From Simmondsia chinensis (Eukaryota > Streptophyta > Magnoliopsida > Caryophyllales > Simmondsiaceae): 64,000 nt of DNA. Where the stretch lies: the NCBI GenBank assembly GCA_018398585.1, contig JAGTTD010000005.1, positions 37,016,750 through 37,080,749 of the forward strand. Reading direction: 5' to 3'. Shown in pieces: positions 34,785 to 46,494 of this stretch (the stretch's first letter is position 1; every line of letters begins with the position of its first letter). The notes below the pieces were generated by a model that was given only the letters and a program-made list of their open reading frames with translations, did no database searches and was not told where the DNA came from. The position numbers and the translations under genes are program-made.

Positions 34785-35226
34785 TGGTGCAGCACGTGGC
34801 GGAAGATTTAGGTGAACGGAAAGGTTTAACAGCCTTCCCGATAATTTTATTAATTCACTAACAAAACAAAGAGGAAAAATAGGCTCAATTTCTTACAACC
34901 CGAGAAAAGAAGAAACAAAGTATTCTTCAAAATAATTTTAAACTTGGATGATCAAACAACCTAGGTTCCTCTTATATTTATAGAGGAGCTAATTGACTCC
35001 AAGTCGAACTCCAAGAGATAAATAAAATACTAAAAGATAAATAAATACCAAAAGATAAATATAAAAACTAAATGAAATATGAAATATAAATCTAATCCCA
35101 TTATAAGTCAAATTCTATCTTCACCGCATCTCTCTCGATTCCGCCGATTGACCTATCTTGCCAAGATCAACCTGCCAAGACCCATTCGCCTCGAAACTCG
35201 CCAAAGGCTGAGGCGAGGCTGCATCA
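34785..35226 (-). mobile_element. Solo LTR with 5-bp TSD
   Basis: On minus it begins TGATGCAGCCTCGCCTCAGC and ends CGTGCTGCACCA. Perfect TSD ACAAG at 34780-34784 and 35227-35231. It is homologous to the solo LTR at 44799-45279 in opposite orientation. No primer-binding site or coding sequence adjoins. Confidence 0.88.
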
Positions 35227-35231
35227 ACAAG

Positions 35232-35639
35232 AAACTGACTATCTCTCTTTGTCCGAGCAAAAGCCCTACAACGTAGTCTAAGTAGAGAGGAACAGGTGGG
35301 AAACCTTAAAAACATCAAGTATACTGGCCTGTCTCGATATGTAAGGTTCATGTTTGGTTCCTTCACTCCTCCACATACCTCCACTTTTGAATTTAGACTA
35401 AAAACTTCAAGACTCGTAATATTTTTTGTCAAACGGCAAGCAAGAGCACTTTCATTCAACAGATAAACAAAAATATTTACAAAGAATATTTATATATACT
35501 TTTTTTGTATCATTTTTTCTTTTTCTTTTTTTATTTTTAGAAATATATAAATTATATAATTTCTTTATTTTTATTTATAGATTCTTAGAGAAAATTAAAA
35601 TAAAAAAATTATTATCACAATCTAACTTTAAATTTATTA
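35232..35639. other. Gene-free stretch
   Basis: Mostly T-rich, A/T low-complexity sequence after 35490. No supported gene. Confidence 0.4.
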
Positions 35640-36093
35640 AATAGTACATATAAAAGACAATACAAACAAAACTTAAGTCCCGTCAGCAATGTTATCGTGC
35701 ACTTTAATTTATATTCCTATTTGAGTCATTTTCTCGGACTCGAATATTTAATATATATTAAAAAACAATATTATGAAACAATAATTTTATAATATATAGT
35801 TATGTCGTAGCGGGCAATTTTTGTACAGTAAAGTGTTTCGATATCATATTCTTAATAGAAATGACACAAGCTGATATTTCTACCACGACCCGATATCATA
35901 GTTCATCTCTCAGATGAGATCTATGCTATTTCTCTTTATTACTGCGATTGATTTCTGCTAGAATATAATGTATAGGTTGGCCCATCTGGGTCTAGGGCTT
36001 ATATAAACTTTGATTGTATTCCGTTTTTATAAATATACGAGAGGGCTCCCATCATTCAGTGGGTTCCTTATTACTCTTTTATGGTATCAGAGC
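35640..36093 (+). mobile_element. LTR relic with initiator-Met primer-binding site
   Basis: The sequence has a TATA-like CTTATATAAAC near 36000 and ends just before TGGTATCAGAGC (36082-36093). This is the layout of a 5' LTR with its primer-binding site. The left limit is not defined and nothing retroviral follows. Instead a TRIM internal domain begins about 11 bp later. Confidence 0.5.
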
Positions 36094-36104
36094 TCCATTT
36101 GACA

Positions 36105-36315
36105 TGGTATTAGAGTCTTGTGACCAAGAGGTCGAGAGTTCGAATTTCAACAGCCCCCAAATTTTAATATTAGCATAAGGTATGAAGTGAGCATGTGCAT
36201 TATCCACGTTTCCAGCTCAAACGGGCATTTGCGTGAGGGGGCATGTTAGAGTATAAAACCAATCTTAAGCCTTCATTTATTAGCTTAAACTTTTGGGACA
36301 TATAATTTCTTGACA
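36105..36315 (+). mobile_element. TRIM lacking its 5' LTR
   Basis: Primer-binding-like TGGTATTAGAGT at 36105-36116, an internal domain with AGAGTTCGAATTTCAACA, purine tract TGCGTGAGGGGGCA, and a 3' LTR of about 72 bp at 36244-36315 (starts TGTTAGAGTATAAAACC, ends CTTGACA). The expected upstream LTR is replaced by the unrelated LTR relic. Confidence 0.7.
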
Positions 36316-37261
36316 ATTTCTTTACTATTTACACTTATATTTCTAACAATTCTGTCATTGTCTCACTTTAGATTATGGTGCACCTCATATTTGATTCTCT
36401 TTTTTTTCTGTATCTTTTTTTTTTTTATATATCTGTGATCTGTACTTTTAAGGTTGAATATATTTAACTCTTCATCTTTTAATTATCAAAAAAAAAAAAG
36501 TTTTCTCATACTCCATCGATATTTATCCCCACTATTGGGTGAGTAAATAAATACGATCATGTACACGCACATATGATATATTCAAATACGACTAAGTGAT
36601 AACTCAAACCCGACATGACTTATAATTTTTAAATATATTATATTAATTGACATTTTTTTTAGTTTTATCATTTTCTAAAACAAACTATGATTTCGATTAA
36701 CGACGTAACATGACTTGACGGAATAATGCAAATGAAGTTTAAGCCTCTTAGAATTTGGACAAGCGACCGAGATTTTAGTCTATTGATAAAATACTATTAA
36801 AATTAAGACCTTAGGATACAAAACAGATAAAATATCAAAAAAAAGGGTTAAGTTGAGAGTTACTATTTGGTTCCGAGGATAGTTGGTTGGGACAGTATCT
36901 CTGTTCACCAATATTGCATATAGGATCGACACATATTAATCTCTACAACCACCTATACCACCAGCTTCAATACATCCTGGTGCACATTCTAACCCTAGGC
37001 GCTTGAGGGTTGTCGCATTTTCCCCCCTCCGGTGCCGGAGATAGGTCACCCTGCCCCACTTCCTGTTCTAAATGTCCGACTCTGATCATGATGCAAATTA
37101 AGCTTTGAGAGTTTTATTCGCCTAATAACGGGATTCCGAATCTCTCATATGACCTAACACTTTACAAAATACCAAGTAAATTTTGTTTGACAACGTGTTA
37201 GCTTTCTTTAATTTTTTTCCCGAAGTACATTATCTTTCCCATAAATAATAAATAGGAATGT
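36316..37261. other. Gene-free stretch
   Basis: A short L1-like poly(A) tail (TTTAATTATC followed by an A-run) ends near 36500. Otherwise no supported feature. Confidence 0.35.
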
Positions 37262-37387
37262 GAGCAAGTAGCTTGTAGCCTAGTGGTGTGGTTCCCGGTC
37301 GCATATATGAGAGCGCCAGGGTTCGAGCCCCCATTAGAGTACCCCCCTCCCCTGGATTTACCATGATTAAAAAATATATATATATAT
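37262..37387 (+). mobile_element. tRNA-derived SINE, 126 bp
   Basis: Box A-like TAGCCTAGTGGTGTGG and box B GGGTTCGAGCCCCC, then a CCCCTCCCC segment and an A/T-rich tail. Exact 17-bp TSD ATAATAAATAGGAATGT at 37245-37261 and 37388-37404. Same family as 15849-15974. Confidence 0.9.
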
Positions 37388-37482
37388 ATAATAAATAGGA
37401 ATGTAGTATCTATATATTTTGAGATTTGAATATTTATCACCTACATATCATGACATTTTAGTATATATAATAATGTATCATG

Positions 37483-37718
37483 GAACATACCCAGTATCTC
37501 AAGGGCTCCGGCCTACGCAGGGTCTGGGGGGGACGGATGTACACAGCCTTCCCCCTTCAGGGTGTTAACTTGAAGAGAGGCTGTTTCCTAGTGCCCTCAA
37601 CCTGAGGGTGAGGACTTCCCAGGAGGTCACCCATCCTGGTACTACTCTCACCCAAGCACGCTTAACTTCGGAGTTCTAATGGGATCCGGTGATAGAGTGT
37701 TAGTGCCCTCTTTGGTAC
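37483..37718 (-). mobile_element. 5S-headed SINE, subfamily A
   Basis: Reading on minus: AAAGAGGGCACTAACAC, 5S head with GATCCCATTAGAACTCCGAA, GTTAAGCGTGCTTGGG and CAGGATGGGTGACCTCC, then the Au-like body and a TATGTTCC end. Exact 14-bp TSD AATAATGTATCATG at 37469-37482 and 37719-37732. Confidence 0.93.
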
Positions 37719-37734
37719 AATAATGTATCATGAG

Positions 37735-38285
37735 ATTTGAAAATTTTATCACTTAGGTTTGAACATTTATCACCTACATACCATGACATTTTAATATATA
37801 CAATAAGATATTATGAGATTTGAAATTTTATTACTTAGGTATCCAATGCCAGAATTCGGTGAGTTTTTGGTAGAATTCGACCAATCTTCATTATAATTTG
37901 ATGACATGGCACATAATCACAATAATATATGAGTTAAATCAGTATTTTTAGTGAAAATTTAACAGATTATGATAAAGCTTCACCAAAATTTGATGAAAGA
38001 GGCTTATATTGTTTCTAAATCATATGTCATATCACCAATTTCTTGACAAAAAATCATCAGATCATTATAACGGATACCTAAAATCATGCACGTTGAAAAC
38101 CAATTTCCAACGAATATCCATTAAATTTTAGCATAGGGTACCAAACTGAATAAAATTATAATTTTTAAGGTATCTGAGTGATAAAACTTTAAAAACTCAA
38201 GTTACTCCACTATATACATTAAAACAATAAAATACTTGACTAATAAATATTTAAATTTTAAGGTATCTAGCTGATAACTTTTCCT
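37735..38285. mobile_element. Possible old MITE
   Basis: TTTTATCACTTAGGTATCCA near the left and AAGGTATCTGAGTGATAAAA near the right can pair as inverted repeats. Related sequence occurs at 49530-50010 and 52360-52770. Boundaries are approximate. Confidence 0.4.
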
Positions 38286-38470
38286 ATATAATTATTGTGT
38301 AGTTCATTCAATTTTTCTAAAACATATATTTTTTTTTACATGGGTATTATCTTTGGGAGGAAGAAATCTCTAACCCCCGTAAATGAGGAGCCACTTTTAC
38401 CCAAATGGAGATACGAACTCTGGTGACACATATATAAAGTTATCAGTATTCTCCATCACTAGGTTACGTC

Positions 38471-39141
38471 TAGGGATGGTAATGGGTCGAGTTTGGATTA
38501 GGTTTGCCTTCATCCATATTCAACCCAGAAAAAACCCCGATCCAACCTAAATCCAAAAAAACCCATTTGTTCCATAAAAATTCAATCCAAATCTAAATCT
38601 ATCAGGTAAAACTGATATCCGTTCCAAATCTACAATCTATTTAAATCCTAGAACAAATTATAATATTAAAATTTAATATTAATATATATAACAATAATTT
38701 GCAACAACATTAATTTAAAAGCAAATATTTGGACAAATCCCTACATATTTTTCCTTTTTTTTCATTTAATATGTATGATATATTATTAATACAACATTAA
38801 GCCACCGTTCGAAAACTTTTTCACTAGTAATTTTTATATATAAAATCATAACTTTTATAAAGAATATTATAGTGTTAGAAAAACTGTAAAATGCTACAAC
38901 ACATGCTTAAAACTCAAATTTTAGTAATTTCAAAATTTTTTCTACACCAAATATTATTTCGGATCGGATTTCGGTTGGGTTTGGGTTGGGTTTGATGCTA
39001 TCTAAATCCAACCCGACCCAAAATTTATTTATCAATATCCAAATTTAAATTAATTTAAAACCATATCTTACATTTAAATCCACCATAAATAAATCGAGTT
39101 AGATAGATATTCAATAAATTCGAATTCAATTGTCATCCCGA
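38471..39141. mobile_element. hAT-like MITE, reference copy
   Basis: Starts TAGGGATGGTAATGGG and ends CAATTGTCATCCCGA. The interior has GGATTT/AAATCC and GGGTTGGG/CCAACCC blocks in both arms. No coding sequence and no clear TSD. Its interior matches the broken copy at 1680-2220. Confidence 0.65.
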
Positions 39142-39344
39142 ACGAGCATTTTTGTAAAACAAATGAGGTCATTTTAAAGGAACCCTAAAAGGGAGCCACT
39201 GGCTTGTCAAATGTCAACCATCGAACGTATCATCACCCTTTCCCACAGCTATATATATACCCTATTCCTATACTATGCTACTTTAATCATTTATTAAATT
39301 AAATATATCTATTTTATATATTTATTATCATTAATTATTAGAAT

Positions 39345-40205
39345 AAATTATATAGTAGTACCATAAAATTTGGTAAAATTATTTTTAGTCCATAAGTTTT
39401 GATGAAATAATACTCTAATGCAATTGCTGTTAAAATTTTTACAAAAATTTATAAAATGACCAAAAATATCTTTATTAAAGATATTGTCTACACTAAACAA
39501 AAATAAATAAATAAAATTTTAATGTCCAAACCATCGCACCGCCCACCCCCTGTCGCCGGTCCAAAGCAGCACCACCCAACTATCACATGTCGCTCTATCT
39601 CACCGTAATCGGTCTCTCTCTTGCCGCCCTTTATCTCTCTCTCTTACAAGGAGGAGAGAAAGGGGGGCGGGGGTCGGAAATGAGGGATGAGTGGTTGATG
39701 GTGTTATCTGGCAGTAAGGGTCAACTTTGGTGGCCAGCGGTATAGTATTCAAATGGCGGTGGATTAATTTTTGGGAGATGAAAGTGGAGTGGGAAAGACA
39801 GGAGAGAAAGGGGAGAGGGGAAGAGGGAGGTGAGAGAGAGAGAACAAAGACGGGTTGTGGCTGACGGGGGTAAATGTCGACCTTCGAAAGTGGTGGTGGG
39901 GTGGGCAATTTCTAACAACGGGCAACGGTGGGGTGTTGGCAGGTAATGTGCTGGCAATGATAGGTGGGCGGTGGGGTGGGGTGGGGTGGCTGGGGATGTA
40001 TGTTTATTTATTTATTTATTTATTTTTAATATAAACAATATTTTTAGTAAGAATGTTTTAGTTATTTTGCTCTGTGAAATATTTAACTGCAATTAAACTA
40101 AAATATTATTTCATCCAAATTTGTGGACTAAAAAATTATTCGCAAATTTATGGACTAGAAAGATATTTCACCAAACTTCAAAGTATTAATATGTAATTAG
40201 ACTAA
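39345..40205. mobile_element. MITE with CT/GA-rich centre
   Basis: Left arm TATATAGTAGTACCATAAAATT and GTCCATAAGTTTTG; right arm inverse, with AATTTATGGACTAG and CAAAGTATTAATATG. The centre (39590-40020) is low-complexity GAGAGA/GGGGTGG, whose open frames are not credible genes. Confidence 0.5.
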
Positions 40206-40219
40206 CTATATCTTTTAAG

Positions 40220-40250
<31 letters not shown>

Positions 40251-40471
40251 AGAGGTAATGTTATTGTCGGGACAAAATTATTATTGTTATTGCTAAAGTA
40301 AAGTCGTACTTTTTAAAGTAATTTTGTGACTCTCATTATTTATTTTCGATAATTAGCAAGGGAAACTCACAACAATAGAAGAACGCACCCGCATAATTAG
40401 GGCCCAAACCAAAAAGAGAAAGATAAAAATAAAAAAAAAAAAGCTTTAACAATAATAGTTTTACACTGATA

Positions 40472-40954
40472 TTTTTTTTTGATAGATAAAGAGTAGAGCT
40501 CTAAATTACACATAGAGCCCCAAAAAGGGACCAGAAGAAAAAATAGAACAGGACAAATAAAAAAAGAAAAAAGAGAAGCCAACAACACGCAACAAAACAA
40601 AAACACCTAAACTAGATGCCCCAACACCCACGGCAACCAAAACGCCCCAACACCCAAGCTAGCCAAAAGCACCACCCAACAAGAAAGCCCCACGCCTTCA
40701 GCAAAATGAGATGAAGGAAGCCAGAAACAAAAGCACACCCAAAAACACACACCGCCCCCCAAAACCGACGAGAAAGAGCCACACACACCCCACCACCCAA
40801 AAGTGCAACCAAAAGACACTCAGGCCCACCAACAAGAAGAAGAAGAAACTGAGTCTACTTGGGATCGCCTCTGAAAAACAGAAAACAACTCAAAAGCAGC
40901 ACCACGAGACACAAACGAAGACCCCTAAGCAACCGAACGGAGACCCAATAAAAA
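40472..40954 (-). mobile_element. L1-like poly(A) retroposon, 483 bp
   Basis: On minus it ends CTCTACTCTTTATCTATC then an A-run. Exact 13-bp TSD TTTTACACTGATA at 40459-40471 and 40955-40967. It is an inverted homologue of 41616-42218, 661 bp away. Confidence 0.8.
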
Positions 40955-41029
40955 TTTTACACTGATAATAACTTCATATATTAAAGAAAATTTATTATCG
41001 CAAAACAGTCTTTCATTTAAGTTATTTTC

Positions 41030-41205
41030 TTTTAATGTGGGCGATCGTAGCCCAGCAATGTCCATGTTACAGTATTATCTTAGGTGTTAATAGTCTTGCC
41101 CATTCACTGTTTTTATTTTCGTTCTTTTGAATCTTGTATTATTTGAAGGGCCACCTCTTGTATAGAAATTTTTCCTCTTAATTATAAAAACAAAAAAATT
41201 ATAAA
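41030..41205 (+). mobile_element. Possible short poly(A) retroposon
   Basis: Ends TCCTCTTAATTATAAAAAC plus an A-rich tail, like other L1-like tails here. No TSD identified. Confidence 0.3.
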
Positions 41206-41615
41206 TCTCATATTATCTTAAGTTATCAAATTTTTAAATTTTGTATACCTAAATATATACAATATATAGTTAAAAATTATGTGTAAGATTTTTAAATTTC
41301 TTATATTAGTAAATATGTAATTAGATATACTTTTAAGTTACTTATAACATTGCCTAATCACATATATAATAAAATATTAAACACTAGCTCGTAATAAATA
41401 TGATATTAATCTATATTGTTTGAAGACAAGGCGACCGATGGGCGTATTAAGAAGAAGAACAAGGTCCGAGGTCATGATAATCTCAAACTCTTGGTCATGG
41501 TTGTGCCAACAGGCAATGAAGGCTCATACGGATCTCTAAGAAAAAAAGGGTATTTGATAATAGTCGTTCGTTGGTATGCGGGTAAAATTTTTGGTGTTTA
41601 ATTTGTGAATGGGTC

Positions 41616-42218
41616 CTTTTTGATTCTTTTGGTTTTTTGCTGGTTGAGCTTGTTGGCCTTTTGGGAGTTTCGAGTGCTGTTCGTGGGGTCGCGGCTGCTT
41701 TTTGTGTTGTTCTCCTTTTCGAAGCTTGGTCGCTGTTTTCGCGTTGTGAGGGTGTTGGTTCGTGTCTGGTCTTGGTTCGGTTGCTTCGGGTCTCCGTTTG
41801 GGTCTCGTGGTGCTGCTTTTGAGTTGTTTTCTATTTTTCTGAGGCGATCCCTAGTAGGCTCAGTTTCTTCTTCTTCTTGTTGGTGGCCCTGCGTGTCTTT
41901 TGGTTGCGCTTTTGGGTGGTGGGGTGTGTGTGGCTCTTTCTCGTCGGTTTCAGGGGCCGGTGCGTGTTTTCAGGTGTGCTTTTGTTCTGGCGTCCTTCGT
42001 CTCGTTTAACTGAAGGCGTGGGGCTTTCTTGCTGGGTAGTGCTTTTGGCTGGCTTGGGTGTTGGGGGCGTCTAGTTTAGGTGTTTTTGTTTTGTTGCGTG
42101 TTGTTGGCTTCTCTTTTTTCTTTTTTTGTTTGTCCTGTTCTGTTTTTTCTTCGGGTCCCTTTTTGAAGCGCCGTATGTATTTTTAGAGTTCTGCTCTTTA
42201 TCTATAAAAAAAAAAAAT
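41616..42218 (+). mobile_element. L1-like poly(A) retroposon, 603 bp
   Basis: Ends GCTCTTTATCTATA then an A-run. Exact 14-bp TSD TTTGTGAATGGGTC at 41602-41615 and 42219-42232. Shares GTTGGTGG, CTTTTGGTTGCGCTTTTGGG, GAAGGCGTGGGGCTTTCTTG and other blocks with 40472-40954 on the opposite strand. Open frames in it look like chance. A 5'-truncated L1 3' end is the simplest reading. Confidence 0.82.
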
Positions 42219-42369
42219 TTTGTGAATGGGTCTCTAGATTGCCAAGATACTGAGCATTCAAAAGTCAGTAGAAATCATGGTTCTGAAATAAGGATGCTCG
42301 AATGGTACTTACTCACATCATTGGTACTTATAGTATGTCGTTTTGTATCTGCTACTTTTGAGATTAGCG

Positions 42370-42425
42370 TCGAGTCTTGGGGGTCCTCGGAAATAGCCTC
42401 TCATCAGGGTATTACCCTGAAGTAC
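42370..42425 (+). mobile_element. Au-like SINE fragment
   Basis: Only CTTGGGGGTCCTCGGAAATA and the CAGGGTATTACCCTGAAG hairpin remain. Confidence 0.6.
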
Positions 42426-42977
42426 TTTTAGAATATGTTTTTGGATCAAAGCCTGTTGATAGGAATGTCGAGTGCATAAAAAGCTCCTATACTATTTTTT
42501 GTTGCTTCAAGAAAATGTGAGGTTGCATCACGTTTCTACGGTGTGTTTTTGCTTTTATTTTGTACTGTAATTGTTTTGATTGGAGGGGAAATGTAGTATT
42601 AGGTACTGGGTATCGCTACTTCGATGATATACCTAGTATCTTGTGGGTATATTTTTATTTTTCTCTTTACGTACTTTGTATATATTTTTCGAATATTTCT
42701 CAAGACATGCTGACTTTTAAATCATGAGTTTTTTCTCGTTATTTCTGAGAACAATAACATGTATTAATCTATATTATCTCAGACCCCCTTCATCATTATG
42801 TCTCCATCAAACAATCTCATACTTTATGGGCATCATCCATCATCACATACATACATGTAAACACATGCATGCCCATGCATGCACATACATGTATAGCATA
42901 TTTAATTCTAAATGACATGGCCAATCATGTGCCATGAGATTGATGGTCCCTTAGTAATGCTACCTTGACCTAATATT

Positions 42978-43095
42978 CGGAAACAACCTCTCATTAGGGT
43001 ATCATCTTAATATAGTAAAGCTGTATACATCTTATCCCTTCTAGATCCTTGCTTATGTGGGAGCCCTTGAGGTACTAGGTATATTGTTCTGATTG
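42978..43095 (+). mobile_element. Au-like SINE, 5' truncated
   Basis: Starts within the body at CGGAAACAACCTCTCATT and ends CTTGAGGTACTAGGTATATT. A 17-bp TSD with one mismatch lies at 42961-42977 and 43096-43112 (TACCTTGACCTAATATT / TACCTTGACCTAGTATT). Confidence 0.85.
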
Positions 43096-43167
43096 TACCT
43101 TGACCTAGTATTAATTTATATGGAATAAGTTTATTAGCTTATAAAAAATAGTTATCCAATATTATTT

Positions 43168-43445
43168 GAGTAAATTACATATTAGTACCGTAAGATTTAG
43201 TATTTTAATTTTTTAGTCCAAAAACTTTGTAAAATAAATTTTGAGTCCAAAACGTGACGAATATTTAATAAAGTAATCTAAACAATTATATTAAAGAATG
43301 AAAGAGGGACCTATTTTACATCTTTATACATCGCTATTTGAATTGTTTTATTATATGCATGTAACATTTTAGACTAAAAAATTATTTTATAAAGACTAAA
43401 AAATTAATGCATTAAACCTTGAGATACTTATATGTAATTTATTCA
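43168..43445. mobile_element. TIR MITE, 0.28 kb
   Basis: Left arm AGTAAATTACATATTAGTAC; right arm read inversely AATAAATTACATATAAGTAT, both followed by TTTTTTAGTC-type sequence. No coding capacity. Confidence 0.65.
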
Positions 43446-43839
43446 TATTATTTTTGTAATTTAATTATGTTTTGACATATAATTATCTTACTTAAAGAGT
43501 TATTTACATTATATTTCTTCTTTTGTTTAAAATAATCTCTATTTTTTATAAGTTTATTTAAATTGGTCAGTAATATTTCTTCATTATTGTTAAAAACTAG
43601 TATCTTGTATTTCATAACATGACAAAATTGGTCTCTCATTTTTATAATATTTATCTAATTTTTGTCATCAAGTGAGAGACTAACTATAATATAAAATAAA
43701 AATTAGTGACTATTTAAAAAAAAGAAGAAGAAGGCAATAGGACCAAATGGAGCGAAGTCACATATATTATGAACTATTTTTGAATAAAAGAAAACAAAGG
43801 ACTAATTTGGACAAAATCACAACCATTAAGCACTAACAG

Positions 43840-43964
43840 TTTTTCAAGTTGGGGGTCCTCGGAAATATCCTCTCATCAGGGTATCACCCTAAAGGGGTAC
43901 GGTTGCATACATCACACCCCTCCCAGACCCTATTTATACGGGAGCCCTTGATATTTTGTTGTTG
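43840..43964 (+). mobile_element. Au-like SINE
   Basis: Head TTTTTCAAGTTGGGGGTCCT and body to GAGCCCTTGATATTTTGTTG. Exact 13-bp TSD TAAGCACTAACAG at 43827-43839 and 43965-43977. Confidence 0.88.
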
Positions 43965-44049
43965 TAAGCACTAACAGAGTCAATAACTACATGCTTAGAT
44001 ATAAAAACAGTGAAGGACTAATTTTATCATAAAATAAAAAATCAACGAC

Positions 44050-44614
44050 TACTTTGGGGTTATGTTTTAAAAAAATTGTGACCCATTTTTTTGTTTTCAG
44101 GTATTGTCGTGGACGAAAGTATCTAGAATTTTTTGTGTTTTGGCATAGGGTAGTTTTGTTTTTTTGGAGTCGGGTCTTTGTGTTTTGCCTTTTCCTACTT
44201 TTGTGGTCTTTTCAGGGCTGCACTTCGGCGGGAGCGTCGATTTTATAATGAGAATTTCTCTCTCTAATTATTGAAAAAGGTGACTACTTTATACAAATTA
44301 AAAGTAAGGAACCAATTTAAATAAAATTAAATAATTTTTTATTTAAATATAAAAAAGGGTATATAAAATTATCTTTCTAATATGTGCCCAATGTATATTA
44401 ATTGCACCATATTTTTATATTTAATTGGCCAGATATAATTAGCAATAATAATAAATTTTATATTAATTAATTAAATACTAAAATATGATATATTTAATAC
44501 ACCTTAATATCTACCAATGTTAGAAAATTTCTATATAAAAAAGTTAATTTTCATGGTACATTTAATGCATACAATAAATAAAAGCAGGAGGCCCACACCC
44601 ACAAAGTGTTGCCT

Positions 44615-44646
<32 letters not shown>

Positions 44647-44726
44647 GATGACAACTAGATTCAAAGTTTTAAAGTGTTGAGGTTAAAACACTTTCAACGG
44701 ATAGGTTGACGTTATCATATTACACC
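44050..44726. other. Gene-free stretch
   Basis: A possible L1-like retroposon on plus ends at CTCTCTAATTATTGAAAAAG near 44277. A CT microsatellite lies at 44615-44641. No gene seen. Confidence 0.35.
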
Positions 44727-45490
44727 CGTTAAAGGAACCGACTTTTTTATAAGTTTAAGCTAATGGATAAAGGTTTAAGAGTAGCTTTATACTTTAATTG
44801 ATGTAGTCCCGTCTCAGCCTTTGGCGGGTTTCGGGGCGAATGGGTCCTAGAGGATTGATTTTGGCAAGATGGGTCAATTGGCGGAATCGAGATACAGAAG
44901 CGGAAGGAAAAGAGAGACACGGGGCAACCTTGGCGGATCATGCTTGGTGGGAACACAGGTTGGCGGTTTGGGTTTGAAATGCGGCTGACAAAGAATTAGT
45001 GTTTGATTTTAAATAGGATTAATTTTCTGATTTAGATTTTGAATTAACTTTTAGTGCTTCAGTCTTAGTCAACTAGCTCCTCTGTATAAACAAGAGGAAG
45101 ACTAGGGTTAGTTCAGCTTTTCATAATTTTCATGTTGTTTATCAATTTTCTAGGATTTTCTCGAGTTGTGAGAAATTAAGCACCATTGTTCCCCTTATTT
45201 TTATTAATTTTGTAATAAAATTGAAAGGGAAGACCGTTGAACCTTCCCACTCCTAAATTCCCATCTATGCGCTGCATCACTAATATATCCTCTCAAGCAA
45301 ATGTCTATTGGGCTCGAAGTATGGATATTGCTCAAGCCCTCCTCATACTTTGTGCTTAAATTATATCAATGTTGAAAATGGGCTTGTTGCGATTCGAACT
45401 TGTGAGTTTCTTAATTATCAAGGTTCTAATATAATATCAAGAAATCAACTTTTTCAAAAACTTAATGATACTTACCTTTATTGGAAAAGA
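44727..45490 (-). mobile_element. TRIM split by a solo LTR
   Basis: One LTR-like repeat at about 44727-44798, internal domain 45285-45428 (with GATTCGAACTTGTGAGTTTC) and second LTR-like repeat about 45430-45490, matching the TRIM at 15350. A solo LTR interrupts it at 44799. Confidence 0.65.
44799..45279 (+). mobile_element. Solo LTR inserted in a TRIM
   Basis: Begins TGATGTAGTCCCGTCTCAGC and ends TATGCGCTGCATCA. The 5-bp flanks are TTAAT (44794-44798) and CTAAT (45280-45284), a TSD with one change. Homologous to 34785-35226. Confidence 0.8.
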
Positions 45491-46060
45491 TCATAAAAAA
45501 TGTCTGAAGCATAAATTCAAAATAATACTATAAAAATAAAAAGTTATATGAAACGCTCTCTCAATAAAAGAGAAAAGTCATGGATATCTACACGCACATG
45601 TAGAGGGCATGATATGTACTGTGATCCAGCCTACATGTTAAAAATTAATTATTTTCGGGGAGAAAATAAAAGGAAAATAAAGTGTGGGTTTTAAGTTATA
45701 TAATTATGGCCATGATAATTTAAAAGCCTTTAGGGCTTGTAATGCACGGGTGAGAGCCGGTAGTAGAGGTGGTCAACGGATCGGGTCGGGTCCACCTGCA
45801 GGCCTAGTAGTGCGTCCAGACCGGGCTGGGTTGCGGGCCCAAAATTTTCTTTTTTTCCTTTTTTGTAAAATTAACTTTTTGAATGTATATATATAAAAAA
45901 AGAATATATATAGATAAATATAATCATAAATTTATTAAAAAATAATATAGTATATAATCATAATCGAACACTATAAATTCACAAATATATTTTATAACAT
46001 GAAATATATTATAACTTAGTAAAAAAAATATAACTATAGTATACTAACAATTATACTTAT
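45491..46060. other. Gene-free stretch with hAT end fragment
   Basis: At about 45764-45845 a GC-rich block (GAGGTGGTCAACGGATCGGG, then CGGGCTGGGTTGCGGGCCC) resembles the terminus of the hAT at 14617. The rest is A/T low complexity. Confidence 0.4.
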
Positions 46061-46075
46061 AAGTTGGATTGTATT

Positions 46076-46445
46076 TTTACGTGTGTAGTTCTGAAGCGGA
46101 AGTTACTCCAGAAGCTCATTTGGAGGTAAGCAGAATTGGCTCTTGTTGCTGCTGTGGTGTTGTTGTTTAGCACTGGTGTTGGAGCAGGTGCTTGTAGTGC
46201 AGAAGTTGGGGGAGGTTTTGGACCAGTTCGATTAGCATCTGGTATCTGGAGGTGGGGGTGGAGGTGAAGCTGGTTCTAGTTCAATTTGGTGCAAGTGCAG
46301 TTGGGGTTTGTTTTTCAGGTGTTTTGTTCTGTCCACTAATCCCCCTTTTTTTGCGCTGTCTGTTTTGTTTGGGTCTGTATCTTTGCTTCGGGGCTCTCTG
46401 GGTTGTCGTCTTGTATTGAGCTTTGCTCTATAATTATCGAAAAAA
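46076..46445 (+). mobile_element. L1-like poly(A) retroposon, 370 bp
   Basis: Ends GAGCTTTGCTCTATAATTAT then CGAAAAA. A 15-bp TSD with one mismatch lies at 46061-46075 (AAGTTGGATTGTATT) and 46446-46460 (AAGTTGGATCGTATT). Confidence 0.82.
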
Positions 46446-46494
46446 AAGTTGGATCGTATTAGCAATTTCAGCCATCATGAATTTTGGCAAGTTG

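Noticed and set aside
37262..37387. A tRNA gene
   Set aside because: Box A and B are present but no cloverleaf of normal length, and a 17-bp TSD plus A/T tail show a SINE.
39600..39957. Pro/Ser/Leu-rich open frames on minus
   Set aside because: They come from a GA/CT low-complexity centre of a MITE and have no domain or conserved pattern.
40607..40819. Trp/Gly/Cys-rich open frames on minus, and the similar ones at 41605-42074
   Set aside because: They lie in a GT-rich retroposon with poly(A) tail and TSD and are not conserved as protein between the two copies.
34785..45279. A single 10-kb LTR retrotransposon
   Set aside because: The two LTRs are in opposite orientation and each has its own TSD.
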